Counted from the stretch's first letter, positions 18,760-28,034 are shown. The stretch is 64,000 bases of DNA from Kaistella solincola (GCF_000812875.1 NZ_JSYK01000003.1:434001-498000), one strand, 5' to 3'. Numbers and translations: made by a program. The notes: generated by a model from the sequence alone, not told the origin.

Positions 18760-18765
18760 TGCCCT

Positions 18766-20040
18766 ATGAATGCAGCCACCTTTTACCCGCTATTTTTACA
18801 GTGCAACAAAGTAACAATCGACAGCAGAAATATCGAGCTAAATGACCTCTTTTTTGCTTTTTCCGGGGAAACCTACAATGCGGCGCTAAAGGCAGAAGAA
18901 AGCATTCAAAAAGGCGCGCTAGCGGTAATTGTGGAAGATGAAAAATTTGCAGATTCGGAAAAAAATATATTCTTCGTTCCGTCCACGCTGCAGTTTTTAC
19001 AGGATTTGGCGGTTCACCACAGAAACCAGCTTAAAATTCCCGTCATCGGACTAACCGGCAGCAACGGGAAAACCACGACTAAAGAGCTTATTCACGCAGT
19101 GCTTTCGCAAAAGTTCAAAGTGCAATACACTTCGGGAAATCTCAATAATCACATAGGTGTTCCATTAACGATTTTATCAATAAAACCGGAGCATGAAGTG
19201 GCGGTAATTGAAATGGGCGCAAATCATCAAAAAGAAATTGAGTTTCTGTGTACTTTGGCGCAGCCGAATATCGGTTACATTACCAATTTTGGCAAAGCAC
19301 ATTTGGAAGGTTTTGGCGGTTTTGAAGGTGTAATTAAAGGAAAATCTGAATTATATTCCTATTTAAAAGCTAAAAAACAAACCATTCTTGTCAACGAAAA
19401 AGATGCTTTACAGGCGGAAAAAACCGCTGATTATGAAACAAAAATTACTTTCGGTTTAGAAGCGTCCGATTACTATTTCGAACCTTATTCCTCGAACAAT
19501 TTTGTCGGTTTTAAATATGGTGAAAACACGCTGCTTTCCAAACTTACCGGCGATTATAACTTTACAAACTTATGCGCGGCGGTTGCTTTAGGTTTTCATT
19601 TCGGAGTAAATTTAGACCACATAAAAACGGCAATTGAAAATTATACACCGACCAACATGCGGTCTCAAATCGTAGAGAAAAATGGTAAAATTTTAGTTTT
19701 AGACACCTACAACGCGAACCCAAGTTCGATGGTGGAATCGCTGAAAAATTTCACGAAATTCAATGGTACTAAAACGATAATAATCGGCGATATGTTGGAA
19801 TTAGGTGAAGAATCAACCTCGGAACACAGCAAAATTTTAGCCTTCGCGGAAAGTCTTGATTTTGATGAAATTATTACCGTCGGGCCGATATTTCAAAGTG
19901 TAAATAGAACTGTTAACGCGTACGTAAACGCAGCAGAATTAGGTGAAAACGTAAAAAAAGCCCCAATTAGCTCGGAAAATATTTTGCTAAAAGGTTCGCG
20001 CGGAATTGCGTTAGAAAAAGTGCTGGATTTTATCGTTTAA
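18766..20040 (+). CDS. murF: UDP-MurNAc-tripeptide-D-Ala-D-Ala ligase
   Basis: MurF adds D-alanyl-D-alanine to the UDP-MurNAc tripeptide, the last cytosolic step of the peptidoglycan precursor. The ATP-binding loop GLTGSNGKTTTKEL lies near residues 94-107. IEMGANHQKEIEFL and the C-terminal LDTYNANPSSM are typical of the family. The start is ATG 18766 (424 residues); an earlier in-frame TTG lies inside the promoter box. The N-terminus, FYPLFLQCNKVTIDSRNI, shows the usual TDSR-like substrate loop (here IDSR). Its stop codon overlaps the convergent Nudix gene by four bases. Confidence 0.96.
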   Translation: MNAATFYPLFLQCNKVTIDSRNIELNDLFFAFSGETYNAALKAEESIQKGALAVIVEDEKFADSEKNIFFVPSTLQFLQDLAVHHRNQLKIPVIGLTGSNGKTTTKELIHAVLSQKFKVQYTSGNLNNHIGVPLTILSIKPEHEVAVIEMGANHQKEIEFLCTLAQPNIGYITNFGKAHLEGFGGFEGVIKGKSELYSYLKAKKQTILVNEKDALQAEKTADYETKITFGLEASDYYFEPYSSNNFVGFKYGENTLLSKLTGDYNFTNLCAAVALGFHFGVNLDHIKTAIENYTPTNMRSQIVEKNGKILVLDTYNANPSSMVESLKNFTKFNGTKTIIIGDMLELGEESTSEHSKILAFAESLDFDEIITVGPIFQSVNRTVNAYVNAAELGENVKKAPISSENILLKGSRGIALEKVLDFIV

Positions 20041-20642
20041 TTTAAACTCCAGTATTGATTTAAAATCAGTTTGATATTCTGGAAGGTATTTCCCAGAACC
20101 GTATTTTTTATTTCCTCTTCGTTTTTCCAGCAGACTTCAGAAATGCCTTCTTCAGTTTGCGGAACAGGTTCTGCCTCGCCTACATATTCTACCAAAAACC
20201 AATACGTTGTTTTCAGAATACGGTCGCCATTTCGTTCAGTATAAATGTGAAAAGTGGTGTTGAGAAATTCTTCTAAAATAAGTTCCTTCAGGCCGGTTTC
20301 TTCTTCAATTTCGCGCAATGCCGCCTGTTCAAGCGATTCACCTTTTTCGATTTTTCCCTTTGCTAAATCCCATTTTCCGAGTCGTCGGATAAACAGAATT
20401 TCCTTTTTGCTGTTGTGAACAATACCGCCGGCGGCTTCAATTACCTTGAACATATGCGTAAAATCTTCCCAGATTTCCTCGATGTCGTCGCCATAAATAT
20501 TCAGTTCCGGACATGAGGTATTTTCCAGCAGATCCACCGCAATCTCAAGGGTAGCAAAGCCCTCAAATCTTAACTTTTTTTCAATATCACCGGGATATTT
20601 ACTAATCGTTAATTTTTTTTCATTCACAAAAACTTTATACAT
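20037..20642 (-). CDS. Nudix hydrolase
   Basis: This 201-residue protein has a complete Nudix box starting at GKIEKGE near residue 94 and continuing through REIEEETGL, the magnesium-binding helix that hydrolyses nucleoside diphosphates linked to another group. The first 65 residues form an extra domain not needed for catalysis. The substrate cannot be predicted. An exact -7 box lies 19 bases upstream of the ATG. The gene is divergent from the SRPBCC gene with 32 bases between the start codons and overlaps the murF end by four bases. Confidence 0.92.
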   Translation of the reverse strand: MYKVFVNEKKLTISKYPGDIEKKLRFEGFATLEIAVDLLENTSCPELNIYGDDIEEIWEDFTHMFKVIEAAGGIVHNSKKEILFIRRLGKWDLAKGKIEKGESLEQAALREIEEETGLKELILEEFLNTTFHIYTERNGDRILKTTYWFLVEYVGEAEPVPQTEEGISEVCWKNEEEIKNTVLGNTFQNIKLILNQYWSLN

Positions 20643-20661
20643 TTGTAGGGCTTTAATAATA

Positions 20662-20669
20662 CAAAAATA
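20662..20669 (-). promoter_or_regulatory. -7 promoter box of the Nudix gene
   Basis: On the minus strand this is TATTTTTG, an exact match, 19 bases before the start codon at 20642. It sits five bases upstream of the divergent SRPBCC start codon. Confidence 0.65.
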
Positions 20670-20674
20670 TAAAA

Positions 20675-21061
20675 ATGAATTTAGAAGGACGTAAGATAAT
20701 TGTAAATAAATCTGCCGCCGAACTGGTGCAAATGTTAAAAAATCCAGAGGATTACCGCAGCTTAATGCCGGAAACTTTGCAGAATTTTGAAGCGCGTGGA
20801 GACGGCTTTAAATTCGGTCTGAAAGGCATGCCGGAAATTGCTTTGAAAATTGATGAGGTGAGTGAAAAGCAGGTTGTTTTAAAATCCGCCAGTTCCAGCC
20901 TGGATTTTTCTTTAACCGGCGTAATGAACCCGATCAATGAAAACCAAACCGAAGTTCAACTTTTATTTGAAGGAAAATTTAATCCTTTTATCAAAATGAT
21001 GGTGGAAAAACCTTTGAACAATTTCCTCGGAACTTTAACCGACAATCTGGAAAAACTTTAA
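20675..21061 (+). CDS. SRPBCC (START-like) family protein
   Basis: This 128-residue soluble protein begins MNLEGRKIIVNKSAAELVQ and runs through alternating strands to a long C-terminal helix (VEKPLNNFLGTLTDNLEKL). This is the helix-grip layout of SRPBCC proteins, which bind hydrophobic ligands in an internal cavity. The assignment rests on that overall pattern, and no catalytic motif is present. The ATG at 20675 is preceded by an A-rich leader. A strong bidirectional hairpin separates it from the convergent ABC gene. Confidence 0.75.
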   Translation: MNLEGRKIIVNKSAAELVQMLKNPEDYRSLMPETLQNFEARGDGFKFGLKGMPEIALKIDEVSEKQVVLKSASSSLDFSLTGVMNPINENQTEVQLLFEGKFNPFIKMMVEKPLNNFLGTLTDNLEKL

Positions 21062-21072
21062 AAATCCCATTG

Positions 21073-21114
21073 AAAAACCTCAAAAAATAATCTGCTTTTT
21101 TGAGGTTTTTTTTT
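21073..21114. terminator. Shared terminator between SRPBCC and ABC genes
   Basis: AAAAACCTCAAAAAA and TTTTTTGAGGTTTTT form a 15-base stem around TAATCTGC. A/T tracts on both sides allow it to end transcripts from both convergent genes. It touches the ABC stop codon. Confidence 0.85.
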
Positions 21115-21808
21115 AATTTGTATAGTTTGAAAAAGCTTCTTCCAGGCTTGAATATTTTCCTTTAAACTCGTCGATCGACGAATCCTGAATAATTTGGCCC
21201 TGATGAATCAGAATAACACGTGAACACAGCGCCTCAACTTCCTGCATAATGTGCGTGGACAAAATCACCGTTTTTTCCTGTCCGATTTCTTTAATAACGT
21301 TTCTGATCTCAATGATTTGATTCGGATCCAAACCGTTTGTTGGTTCATCTAAAATCAGCAAATCCGGTGAATGCAAAATCGCCTGCGCGAGACCAACTCT
21401 TTGCTTAAAACCTTTTGAAAGTTGCGAAATTTTCTTTGATTTTTCGGGTGTAATTCCTACCAGATCGATGACTTCATCAATTCGGTTCGCATTAATTTTG
21501 TGAATATCGGCAACGAAAGCCAGATATTCTTTAATGTACATATCGTTATAAAGCGGATTATTTTCCGGCAAAAAGCCCATGTTTTTTTTCACCTCAATTT
21601 CATTTTCGGTGATATCAGCACCGTTGAATAAAATCTGTCCTTCATCAATTTTTAAAGCACCGACAATGGATTTCATCAAAGTTGATTTTCCCGCACCGTT
21701 CGGGCCTAAAAGTCCGATAATTTCCGCGGTGTTGATTTCAATATTAATGTCATTCAGCGCGGTTTGATGGCCAAATTTTTTAGTGAGATTGATGATTTGT
21801 AAAGACAT
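21113..21808 (-). CDS. ABC transporter ATP-binding protein, GldA-like
   Basis: This 231-residue nucleotide-binding subunit has Walker A GPNGAGKST, the signature LSKGFKQR, Walker B LLILDEPTNGLD and the H-loop STHIMQ. The segment after Walker A (FLPENNPLYNDMYIKEYLAF) is close to the GldA/drug-export type of ATPase. GldA proteins are usually nearer 300 residues, so this shorter protein is only called GldA-like. The cognate membrane subunit is not adjacent: the next gene upstream on this strand is a tRNA operon. The start ATG at 21808 has the usual MSLQIINLTKKFG opening. Confidence 0.9.
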   Translation of the reverse strand: MSLQIINLTKKFGHQTALNDINIEINTAEIIGLLGPNGAGKSTLMKSIVGALKIDEGQILFNGADITENEIEVKKNMGFLPENNPLYNDMYIKEYLAFVADIHKINANRIDEVIDLVGITPEKSKKISQLSKGFKQRVGLAQAILHSPDLLILDEPTNGLDPNQIIEIRNVIKEIGQEKTVILSTHIMQEVEALCSRVILIHQGQIIQDSSIDEFKGKYSSLEEAFSNYTN

Positions 21809-21928
21809 GGAGGTGGAATAATTTGATGCAAATTTAGCAATTCCTGCCCAGTAATTTACGAGAGAAAATTTTAAATTTTTAGGCTAAATAGCGGCAAATT
21901 TTTGTAGAAGTGTATAGGTCTAAAAACA

Positions 21929-21957
21929 AAAAAGACCGAGAAAATCTCAGTCTTTTT
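21929..21957 (-). terminator. Terminator of the tRNA operon
   Basis: On the minus strand, directly after tRNA-Arg, AAAAAGAC-type arms pair as AAAAGACYGAG with CTCRGTCTTTT around AAAAT, ending in a T-tract. Confidence 0.75.
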
Positions 21958-21958
21958 G

Positions 21959-22032
21959 TGAGCGCGACAGGATTCGAACCTGTGACCGTCTGCTTAGAAG
22001 GCAGATGCTCTATCCAGCTGAGCTACGCACCC
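21959..22032 (-). tRNA. tRNA-Arg (anticodon TCT)
   Basis: The cloverleaf is complete on the minus strand: acceptor GGGTGCG with CGCGCTC (two G-U pairs), D-arm GCTCAGCTGGATAGAGC, anticodon loop CTTCTAA with TCT, and T-arm ACAGGTTCGAATCCTGT. The discriminator is A. CCA is not encoded. It reads AGA codons. Confidence 0.96.
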
Positions 22033-22156
22033 TTAGATTTTGTTTTAGTTTCAAATGGTAAAAATTTGCTGCTTTAACTGCATATTTTTTCATTTTAACC
22101 GGATACCCAACTTGGGTGATTGTAAACTCCTTTGGGAAAATGGAGTTTAATAAAAG

Positions 22157-22231
22157 TCGGGGCGGCAGGATTCGAACCTGCGACCTCCTGGTCCCAAACC
22201 AGGCGCGATGACCGGACTACGCTACGCCCCG
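22157..22231 (-). tRNA. tRNA-Pro (anticodon TGG)
   Basis: On the minus strand the acceptor CGGGGCG pairs perfectly with CGCCCCG, the anticodon loop is TTTGGGA (TGG), and the T-arm is GCAGGTTCGAATCCTGC. The discriminator is A and CCA is not encoded. It is the middle gene of a three-tRNA operon. Confidence 0.96.
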
Positions 22232-22252
22232 AGAATTTTTTGACAGTTGTTG

Positions 22253-22339
22253 CGGAGAGTAAGGGATTCGAACCCTTGGTACCGTTTCCAGTACGCATGT
22301 TTAGCAAACATGTCCTTTCGGCCTCTCAGGCAACTCTCC
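22253..22339 (-). tRNA. tRNA-Ser (anticodon GCT)
   Basis: This is a class II tRNA of 87 bases on the minus strand. Acceptor GGAGAGT pairs with ACTCTCC, the anticodon loop TTGCTAA gives GCT, and a long variable arm GTACTGGAAACGGTAC follows. The discriminator is G. It is the first tRNA after the promoter box at 22382-22389. Confidence 0.96.
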
Positions 22340-22381
22340 TTTGCAATTTTTTAAAGAGCTTCTTTTCTGTAATTGCGAGTG

Positions 22382-22389
22382 CAAATATA
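22382..22389 (-). promoter_or_regulatory. -7 promoter box of the tRNA Ser-Pro-Arg operon
   Basis: On the minus strand this reads TATATTTG, an exact match, 42 bases before the tRNA-Ser 5' end. That leaves room for a short processed leader. All three tRNAs then run to the terminator at 21929-21957. Confidence 0.65.
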
Positions 22390-22471
22390 AAAGAGTTTTA
22401 GTAATAATCCAAAGATTTTTCCTAAAAAATATTCGTATTTTTACCTCTAAATTCAAATTATAAAGAAATTT

Positions 22472-23488
22472 ATGCGTAATTCGTTAGCTTTCATATCCTT
22501 AGGTTTTTTAATAATTTCGTGTGGAACACAAAAAACTCCACAGAATGTTCAAACAAAGCCCACTTTACCCAAAGTCGCACCGGCAAAGACCGCAGAAGCG
22601 CCGCCAAGACCAAAAATTCACCGCGAGAGTGGTGAAGATTTTTTTCGGGATAATATCGCTGATATCACTAAAAATGATAATACCATCAGTTACGGTTCCA
22701 TCGTTTCGGCAGAACCGCAACGCTATAAAGTGGTGAAGACTTTTTTCCCTGCTATAGCACAGAATTTTCGCCAAAAATATATCATCCTACATTATACGGC
22801 TTTAGACGAAGATAAATCAGTTACGGTGCTTACGCAGCAAAGCGTAAGCGCGCATTACCTGGTTAATGACCAGAACGACCGCGAAATTTATCAGTTGGTC
22901 GATGAAAATAAACGTGCCTACCATGCCGGAATCAGCGCATGGAGAAACGATAAAAGTCTTAATGACACTTCGATCGGAATTGAAATCGTAAACAGTGGTT
23001 ATAAAGTGGATTCTTCCGGAACTAAAGTATTTCCTGATTTTTCGCCGTCACAGGTTCAGAAAATTGCAGCTTTGGTAAAAGATATCGCCACGCGTTATAT
23101 GATTCCGCCGACTAATATTTTAGCACATTCCGATATTGCACCGACCAGAAAGTCCGATCCGGGACCGAAATTTCCATGGAAACAGCTTTACGAAGAACAT
23201 CAGATCGGAATGTGGTACGATGAAGGAGCAAAGCAGGTTTTTTACGACTCCGCGGTTTTAGAAGATTATGCACTTCAAATGACGGTTCCATCTTTTGTTT
23301 TTAAAATTCAAACGGCGCTGAAAAATTTCGGTTACGATATTTTACCAAACGGAACGTATGATGACGCCACGAAAAAAACCGTGGAAGCTTTCCAGTACCA
23401 TTTCCGTCCGCAGAATTATAATGGTTTAATGGATGCTGAAACCTGGGCGATCCTGCAGGCTTTAAACCAAAAATATCCGGTTAAATAA
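22472..23488 (+). CDS. N-acetylmuramoyl-L-alanine amidase lipoprotein
   Basis: This enzyme cleaves the amide bond between MurNAc and the peptide stem, in wall recycling or remodelling. The 338-residue protein starts with a lipoprotein signal ending in IISC (Cys17) and a Pro/Lys-rich linker. The amidase_2 domain then has zinc ligands in LHYTA (about residue 106) and LAHSDIAP (about 218), with the second conserved region VSAHYLV. The last 65 residues (KIQTALKNFGYDI to NQKYPVK) form a peptidoglycan-binding type 1 domain. It is expected in the periplasm, lipid-anchored. It is a single-gene unit behind the divergent tRNA operon. Confidence 0.92.
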   Translation: MRNSLAFISLGFLIISCGTQKTPQNVQTKPTLPKVAPAKTAEAPPRPKIHRESGEDFFRDNIADITKNDNTISYGSIVSAEPQRYKVVKTFFPAIAQNFRQKYIILHYTALDEDKSVTVLTQQSVSAHYLVNDQNDREIYQLVDENKRAYHAGISAWRNDKSLNDTSIGIEIVNSGYKVDSSGTKVFPDFSPSQVQKIAALVKDIATRYMIPPTNILAHSDIAPTRKSDPGPKFPWKQLYEEHQIGMWYDEGAKQVFYDSAVLEDYALQMTVPSFVFKIQTALKNFGYDILPNGTYDDATKKTVEAFQYHFRPQNYNGLMDAETWAILQALNQKYPVK

Positions 23489-23575
23489 CCCTTTTTTTGC
23501 AAATTTCTGAAGCTTAAAAGCGGCAGAATAAATACAATTTTAATATAAATAGAAAATTAAAACTTTTCAAAGATT

Positions 23576-24979
23576 ATGGAAGATTTCAGAATAGAAAGTG
23601 ATTTGTTAGGTCCTTTAAATGTTCCTGTTAGCGCCTATTACGGAGTTCAAACGCAGCGCGCAATTGAGAACTTCAAGATTTCCGGCCAAAAACTTTCTTC
23701 GTATCCACATATGATCAACGCGTTGGCTGCGGTGAAAAAAGCTGCCGCAAAAACCAATTACGAATTGGGCTTGCTGGACGAAAATTTGTACCTCGCCATC
23801 GCCGAAACCTGCGACGAAATTATTTCCGGCAATCTGCACGAAGAATTCCCGATTGATATGATCCAGGGCGGCGCCGGAACTTCGGTGAATATGAACGCCA
23901 ATGAAGTCATCGCAAACCGCGTCATCGAAAAATTAGGCCACCAGAAAGGCGAGTACAGCTACTGTTCGCCGAACGACCACATCAATCTTTCACAGTCCAC
24001 CAACGATGCTTACCCAACGGCGCTGAAAATGGCTTTGCTGGCGATGAATGCCGAACTGGTGAAAAAACTGGTAAAAATCGTTGCGGCTTTCCGTGAAAAA
24101 GGAAAAGAATTTTCTTCCGTCATTAAAATGGGACGAACACAGCTGCAGGATGCGGTTCCGATGAGTTTAGGTCAGGAATTCGAAGCCTTTGCAGCAACTT
24201 TAGAAGAAGATATTTCCAAACTAAATAACAACGCCAATCTTTTCGTTGAAATTAATATGGGCGCAACGGCAATCGGTACGGGACTTAACGCGCCGGTCGG
24301 TTACGCGAATCTGTGTGCTAAAAATTTAGCCCAAATTACTGGTCACGCCATCGTTTCTGCACCAAATTTAGTTGAAGCTACTCCGGATACCGGTTCTTAC
24401 GTTATTTATTCGTCAGCATTGAAAAGGTTAGCCGTAAAACTTTCCAAAATTTGTAATGATTTGCGCTTACTTTCTTCCGGCCCAAGAGCAGGATTTTTTG
24501 AAATTAACTTGCCGCCGATGCAGCCCGGCTCTTCAATTATGCCCGGAAAAGTAAATCCGGTAATTCCGGAAGTGGTAAATCAGGTGTGTTATAAAGTCAT
24601 CGGCAACGATCTTACCGTTACTTTCGCGGCAGAAGCCGGACAATTGCAATTAAATGTAATGGAACCTGTGCTTTCACATTCCATTATGGAAAGCATCAAT
24701 TTCCTTGGAAATGCTTTGGATACGCTGCGCGAAAAATGCATCACCGGAATCACCGCAAACAAAGATGTCTGCCTGAATATGGTGCGAAACAGTATCGGAA
24801 TTGTAACCGCTTTAAACCCGTATATCGGTTATAAAAATTCCACCGAAATTGCCAAAGAAGCTTTGGAAACGGGTAGGAGCGTGTATGATTTGGTGCTGGA
24901 ACGCGGCATTCTTTCCGAAGAAAGAATTAACGAAATTTTAGATCCGGAAAATATGCTGAGACCGCATTTACCGATGTAA
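23576..24979 (+). CDS. aspA: Aspartate ammonia-lyase
   Basis: AspA releases ammonia from L-aspartate to give fumarate, feeding amino-acid carbon into the TCA cycle. The 467-residue protein has the fumarase/aspartase signature GSSIMPGKVNP at about residues 317-327, whose flexible loop holds the catalytic Ser. Other landmarks are GGAGTSVNMNANEVIANR and the SQSTNDAYPTA region. The N-terminal IESDLLGPLNVPVSAYYG matches aspartase rather than class II fumarase. Fumarase cannot be fully excluded by eye. It is a single gene with an unusually long terminator stem. Confidence 0.93.
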   Translation: MEDFRIESDLLGPLNVPVSAYYGVQTQRAIENFKISGQKLSSYPHMINALAAVKKAAAKTNYELGLLDENLYLAIAETCDEIISGNLHEEFPIDMIQGGAGTSVNMNANEVIANRVIEKLGHQKGEYSYCSPNDHINLSQSTNDAYPTALKMALLAMNAELVKKLVKIVAAFREKGKEFSSVIKMGRTQLQDAVPMSLGQEFEAFAATLEEDISKLNNNANLFVEINMGATAIGTGLNAPVGYANLCAKNLAQITGHAIVSAPNLVEATPDTGSYVIYSSALKRLAVKLSKICNDLRLLSSGPRAGFFEINLPPMQPGSSIMPGKVNPVIPEVVNQVCYKVIGNDLTVTFAAEAGQLQLNVMEPVLSHSIMESINFLGNALDTLREKCITGITANKDVCLNMVRNSIGIVTALNPYIGYKNSTEIAKEALETGRSVYDLVLERGILSEERINEILDPENMLRPHLPM

Positions 24980-24994
24980 AATTTCTTTTATCAT

Positions 24995-25051
24995 AAAAAG
25001 CGCGCCGCATTTGTTTCACCAAAAAATGACAACAAATACAGCGCGTTTTTT
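24995..25051 (+). terminator. Long-stem terminator of aspA
   Basis: Two roughly 21-base arms pair: AAAAAGCGCGCCGCATTTGTT and AACAAATACAGCGCGTTTTT, with two mismatches and one G-U pair, around a 15-base loop. The T-tract follows the 3' arm. The stem is much longer than the other terminators in the window. Confidence 0.75.
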
Positions 25052-25139
25052 GGTTTTAAAAAATCAAAAAATTACCGCTTATTTAGCCCAAAATTTTAAT
25101 TTTTAAAATAAGCAGAAATAAAATTAACGAAAACAACTT

Positions 25140-28022
25140 ATGTTTGAAAACAGCAACAGCACACCGGAATATAAAACCATAAAATTAACCGATAAAGCAG
25201 GTAATTTTTACGAAACGGTAACCAACGATAAAAACGGTGTACGCATTTATACTTTAAAAAATGGTTTGAAGGTTTTTCTCGCGAAAAATGACGACGCACC
25301 GAAAATCCAAACCTATATTCCCGTGCGTACCGGCAGCAATAACGATCCTGCGGACAATACCGGTTTGGCGCATTACCTGGAACATATGATGTTTAAAGGA
25401 ACATCGAAACTAGCGAGCGCCGACTGGGAAAAGGAAAAACCGCTTTTGGATGAAATCGCGGCACTTTACGAGCAGCATAAAGCTGAAAATGATCCCGAAA
25501 AAAAGAAAGCAATTTACCGTAAAATTGATTATATCTCCCAGGAAGCCAGCAAATATGCCATCGCAAATGAATATGACAAAGCGATTTCTTCGCTCGGCGC
25601 TTCGGGAACGAACGCGCATACCTGGCTTGATGAAACGGTTTACAAAAATAATATCCCAAATAATGAGCTGGAAAAATGGCTGAAAGTTGAAAAAGAGCGT
25701 TTTTCGGAACTTACTTTGCGCTTATTTCACACTGAACTGGAGTCTGTTTATGAAGAGTTTAACCGCGCACAGGACAATGACGCGCGACTGGTGAATTACG
25801 AGATGATGGATGCGCTTTTTCCAAATCATCCGAACGGGCAGCAAACCACCATCGGCAAACCTGAACATCTGAAAAACCCCTCGATGCGGGCAATTCACAA
25901 ATATTTTGATGAATATTATGTGCCCAATAATTACGCGATGGTTTTGGTCGGCGATTTAGATTTCGAAAAAACAATTGCGCTGGTCGATCAATATTTTGGC
26001 AGTTTTGAATACAAAGAGTTACCGAAAAAAGAAAAAATAGAAGAAGCACCACTCACCGAAATTGTAGAAAAAGTGGTGAAAAGCCCGTCTGCTGAACGGC
26101 TGCATCTCGCGTGGCGCAGCGATTCCGCAGGCACCGAAACCTCTCGCCTTGCCAATATGGTGGCAAATATTTTAAGCAATTCCGGTGAAACCGGTTTAAT
26201 TGATATCAACATCAACCAAAGTCAAAAAGCGCTGCGCGCGATGGCTTTCGATATGGCTTTTAAAAATTACGGCAGCTTTTCGCTGATTAATGTTCCGAAA
26301 AATGACCAGACTTTAGACGAAGCAAAACAGCTTTTGCTAAACCAGATCGAGTTGGTTAAAAAAGGTGATTTTGAAGATTGGCTGATTCCGGCGATCATCA
26401 ACGACATGAAAATCCAGCGCATGAAAATGTTTGAAACCGCCGACGGTCTTGCTACTGCGCTGTACGGAATTTACATTAACGACACGACTTGGGAAGAGGA
26501 ACTGAACGAAATCAACGAATACGAGCAGATTACAAAAGCGCAAATCGTGGATTTTGCCAAACAATTTTTCCGCGATAATTATGTGGTGATCAGAAAAGAA
26601 AAAGGTGAAAATGACAAATTGGTTCGCGTAGAAAATCCCGGAATTACGCCGATAAAGCTGAACCGCGATGTTCAGTCGGATTTTCTTAAAGAACTTCTTC
26701 AGGAAAAATCTGCTGATATCACGCCCAATTTTATCGATTATAACGCTGAAATTTTAACCGAAAAAATCGGTGATAAAACGGTGAGTTTTGTAAAAAATAA
26801 ATACAACAATATTGCGCAGGTACATTTTATTTTTCCGTTTGGCAGCGATCACGATAAAAAATTGGTTTTAGGGACGCAGGTTTTACAATATTTGGGAACT
26901 CAAAATCTCAGTGCTGAAGCGCTGAAAGAAGATTTTTTCAAACTGGGAATCAGCAATGATTTCCGAACATCGAAAGATCAGCTTCAAATTTCTTTAAGTG
27001 GTTTGGAAGAAAATATGGCGGCGGGAATTGAACTTTTAAAAAACTGGCTGCAAAACGCGAAACCTGATCAGGAGGTTTATGAAAAAAATGTTGAAACCAT
27101 TTTGGAAAGCCGCCAGGTTGCGAAAAAAAATAAAGACCGCATTATGACCGCGCTGAGCAATTACGCGAAATACGGTAAAAATTCGCGCTTTTCGGATGTT
27201 TTATCCGAAGCTGAATTGAGAGCGATAGATTCGGTGGAAATGACCGAAAAAATGAAGGATTTGCTTAAAATGCCGTACGAAATTTTCTTCTACGGTGAAG
27301 ATTTTTCAAGCTTTAAAGAGTACGTTCATCCGTTTGTGGAAAACGCAGCTTTGCCAATTCCAGAACGAAAAATTTATCCCGAACCGGCGACGGATAAGAA
27401 GGTATATTTTACAAGCTACGACATGGTTCAAACTGAAATCAGCAGAGTGGCGAAAGGTCCGAATGTGAACATCCGAAACTTTGGAAAAGTAAATGTTTTT
27501 AATGAATATTTCGGGCGCGGACTGTCGTCAATCGTTTTTCAGGAAATTCGCGAAAGCAAGAGTTTAGCGTATTCGGCTTATGTTTCCTATTCTGCGAACG
27601 GCGAGCTCAATCATCCGGATTACATCACCACATACATCGGAACGCAAACCGACAAACTGGCGGAAGCGGTGAATGCGATGGAAGATTTAATGGCAGATTT
27701 ACCACAAATTCCGGCGCAGTTTCAGAACGCTAAAAATTCGGCTTTAAAACAGATTGCGGCGGGAAGAGTTAACCGCACCAACATATTTTTTAACCGTTTA
27801 AACCTGAAAAAATTGCAGATTGACTATGATTTGCGGAGAGATATGTATCAGGAAATTCAAAGTTTAACACTTGAAGATCTTACGGATTTTTACAATAACC
27901 AAATGAAACCGCTGCAATACAATACCGCGATTTTAGGTAAAAAAGAAAACCTGGATTTTACGGCGCTGAAAGGTTTAGGAGAATTTCAGGAGCTGACTCT
28001 GGAAGAAATTTTCGGTTATTAG
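25140..28022 (+). CDS. M16 (insulinase/pitrilysin) family metallopeptidase
   Basis: This 960-residue zinc peptidase has an active N-terminal half with the inverted motif HYLEH at about residues 79-83, and a downstream Glu in ELESVYEEFN near 199-208. The C-terminal half is a degenerate repeat containing the Arg/Tyr pair segment RGLSSIVFQEIRESKSLAYS. No signal peptide is visible, and an in-frame stop at 25125 rules out an upstream extension, so the protein appears cytosolic; many flavobacterial relatives are exported. The ATG at 25140 follows an AT-rich leader. A compact terminator follows. The substrates are probably peptides. Confidence 0.93.
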   Translation: MFENSNSTPEYKTIKLTDKAGNFYETVTNDKNGVRIYTLKNGLKVFLAKNDDAPKIQTYIPVRTGSNNDPADNTGLAHYLEHMMFKGTSKLASADWEKEKPLLDEIAALYEQHKAENDPEKKKAIYRKIDYISQEASKYAIANEYDKAISSLGASGTNAHTWLDETVYKNNIPNNELEKWLKVEKERFSELTLRLFHTELESVYEEFNRAQDNDARLVNYEMMDALFPNHPNGQQTTIGKPEHLKNPSMRAIHKYFDEYYVPNNYAMVLVGDLDFEKTIALVDQYFGSFEYKELPKKEKIEEAPLTEIVEKVVKSPSAERLHLAWRSDSAGTETSRLANMVANILSNSGETGLIDININQSQKALRAMAFDMAFKNYGSFSLINVPKNDQTLDEAKQLLLNQIELVKKGDFEDWLIPAIINDMKIQRMKMFETADGLATALYGIYINDTTWEEELNEINEYEQITKAQIVDFAKQFFRDNYVVIRKEKGENDKLVRVENPGITPIKLNRDVQSDFLKELLQEKSADITPNFIDYNAEILTEKIGDKTVSFVKNKYNNIAQVHFIFPFGSDHDKKLVLGTQVLQYLGTQNLSAEALKEDFFKLGISNDFRTSKDQLQISLSGLEENMAAGIELLKNWLQNAKPDQEVYEKNVETILESRQVAKKNKDRIMTALSNYAKYGKNSRFSDVLSEAELRAIDSVEMTEKMKDLLKMPYEIFFYGEDFSSFKEYVHPFVENAALPIPERKIYPEPATDKKVYFTSYDMVQTEISRVAKGPNVNIRNFGKVNVFNEYFGRGLSSIVFQEIRESKSLAYSAYVSYSANGELNHPDYITTYIGTQTDKLAEAVNAMEDLMADLPQIPAQFQNAKNSALKQIAAGRVNRTNIFFNRLNLKKLQIDYDLRRDMYQEIQSLTLEDLTDFYNNQMKPLQYNTAILGKKENLDFTALKGLGEFQELTLEEIFGY

Positions 28023-28034
28023 AAGAGAAAAATT

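Noticed and set aside
22095-22401. Two open frames on opposite strands over the tRNA genes
   Set aside because: They read through tRNA-Pro and tRNA-Ser. The peptide GAAGFEPATSWSQTRR is the well-known false translation of tRNA T-arm and anticodon regions.
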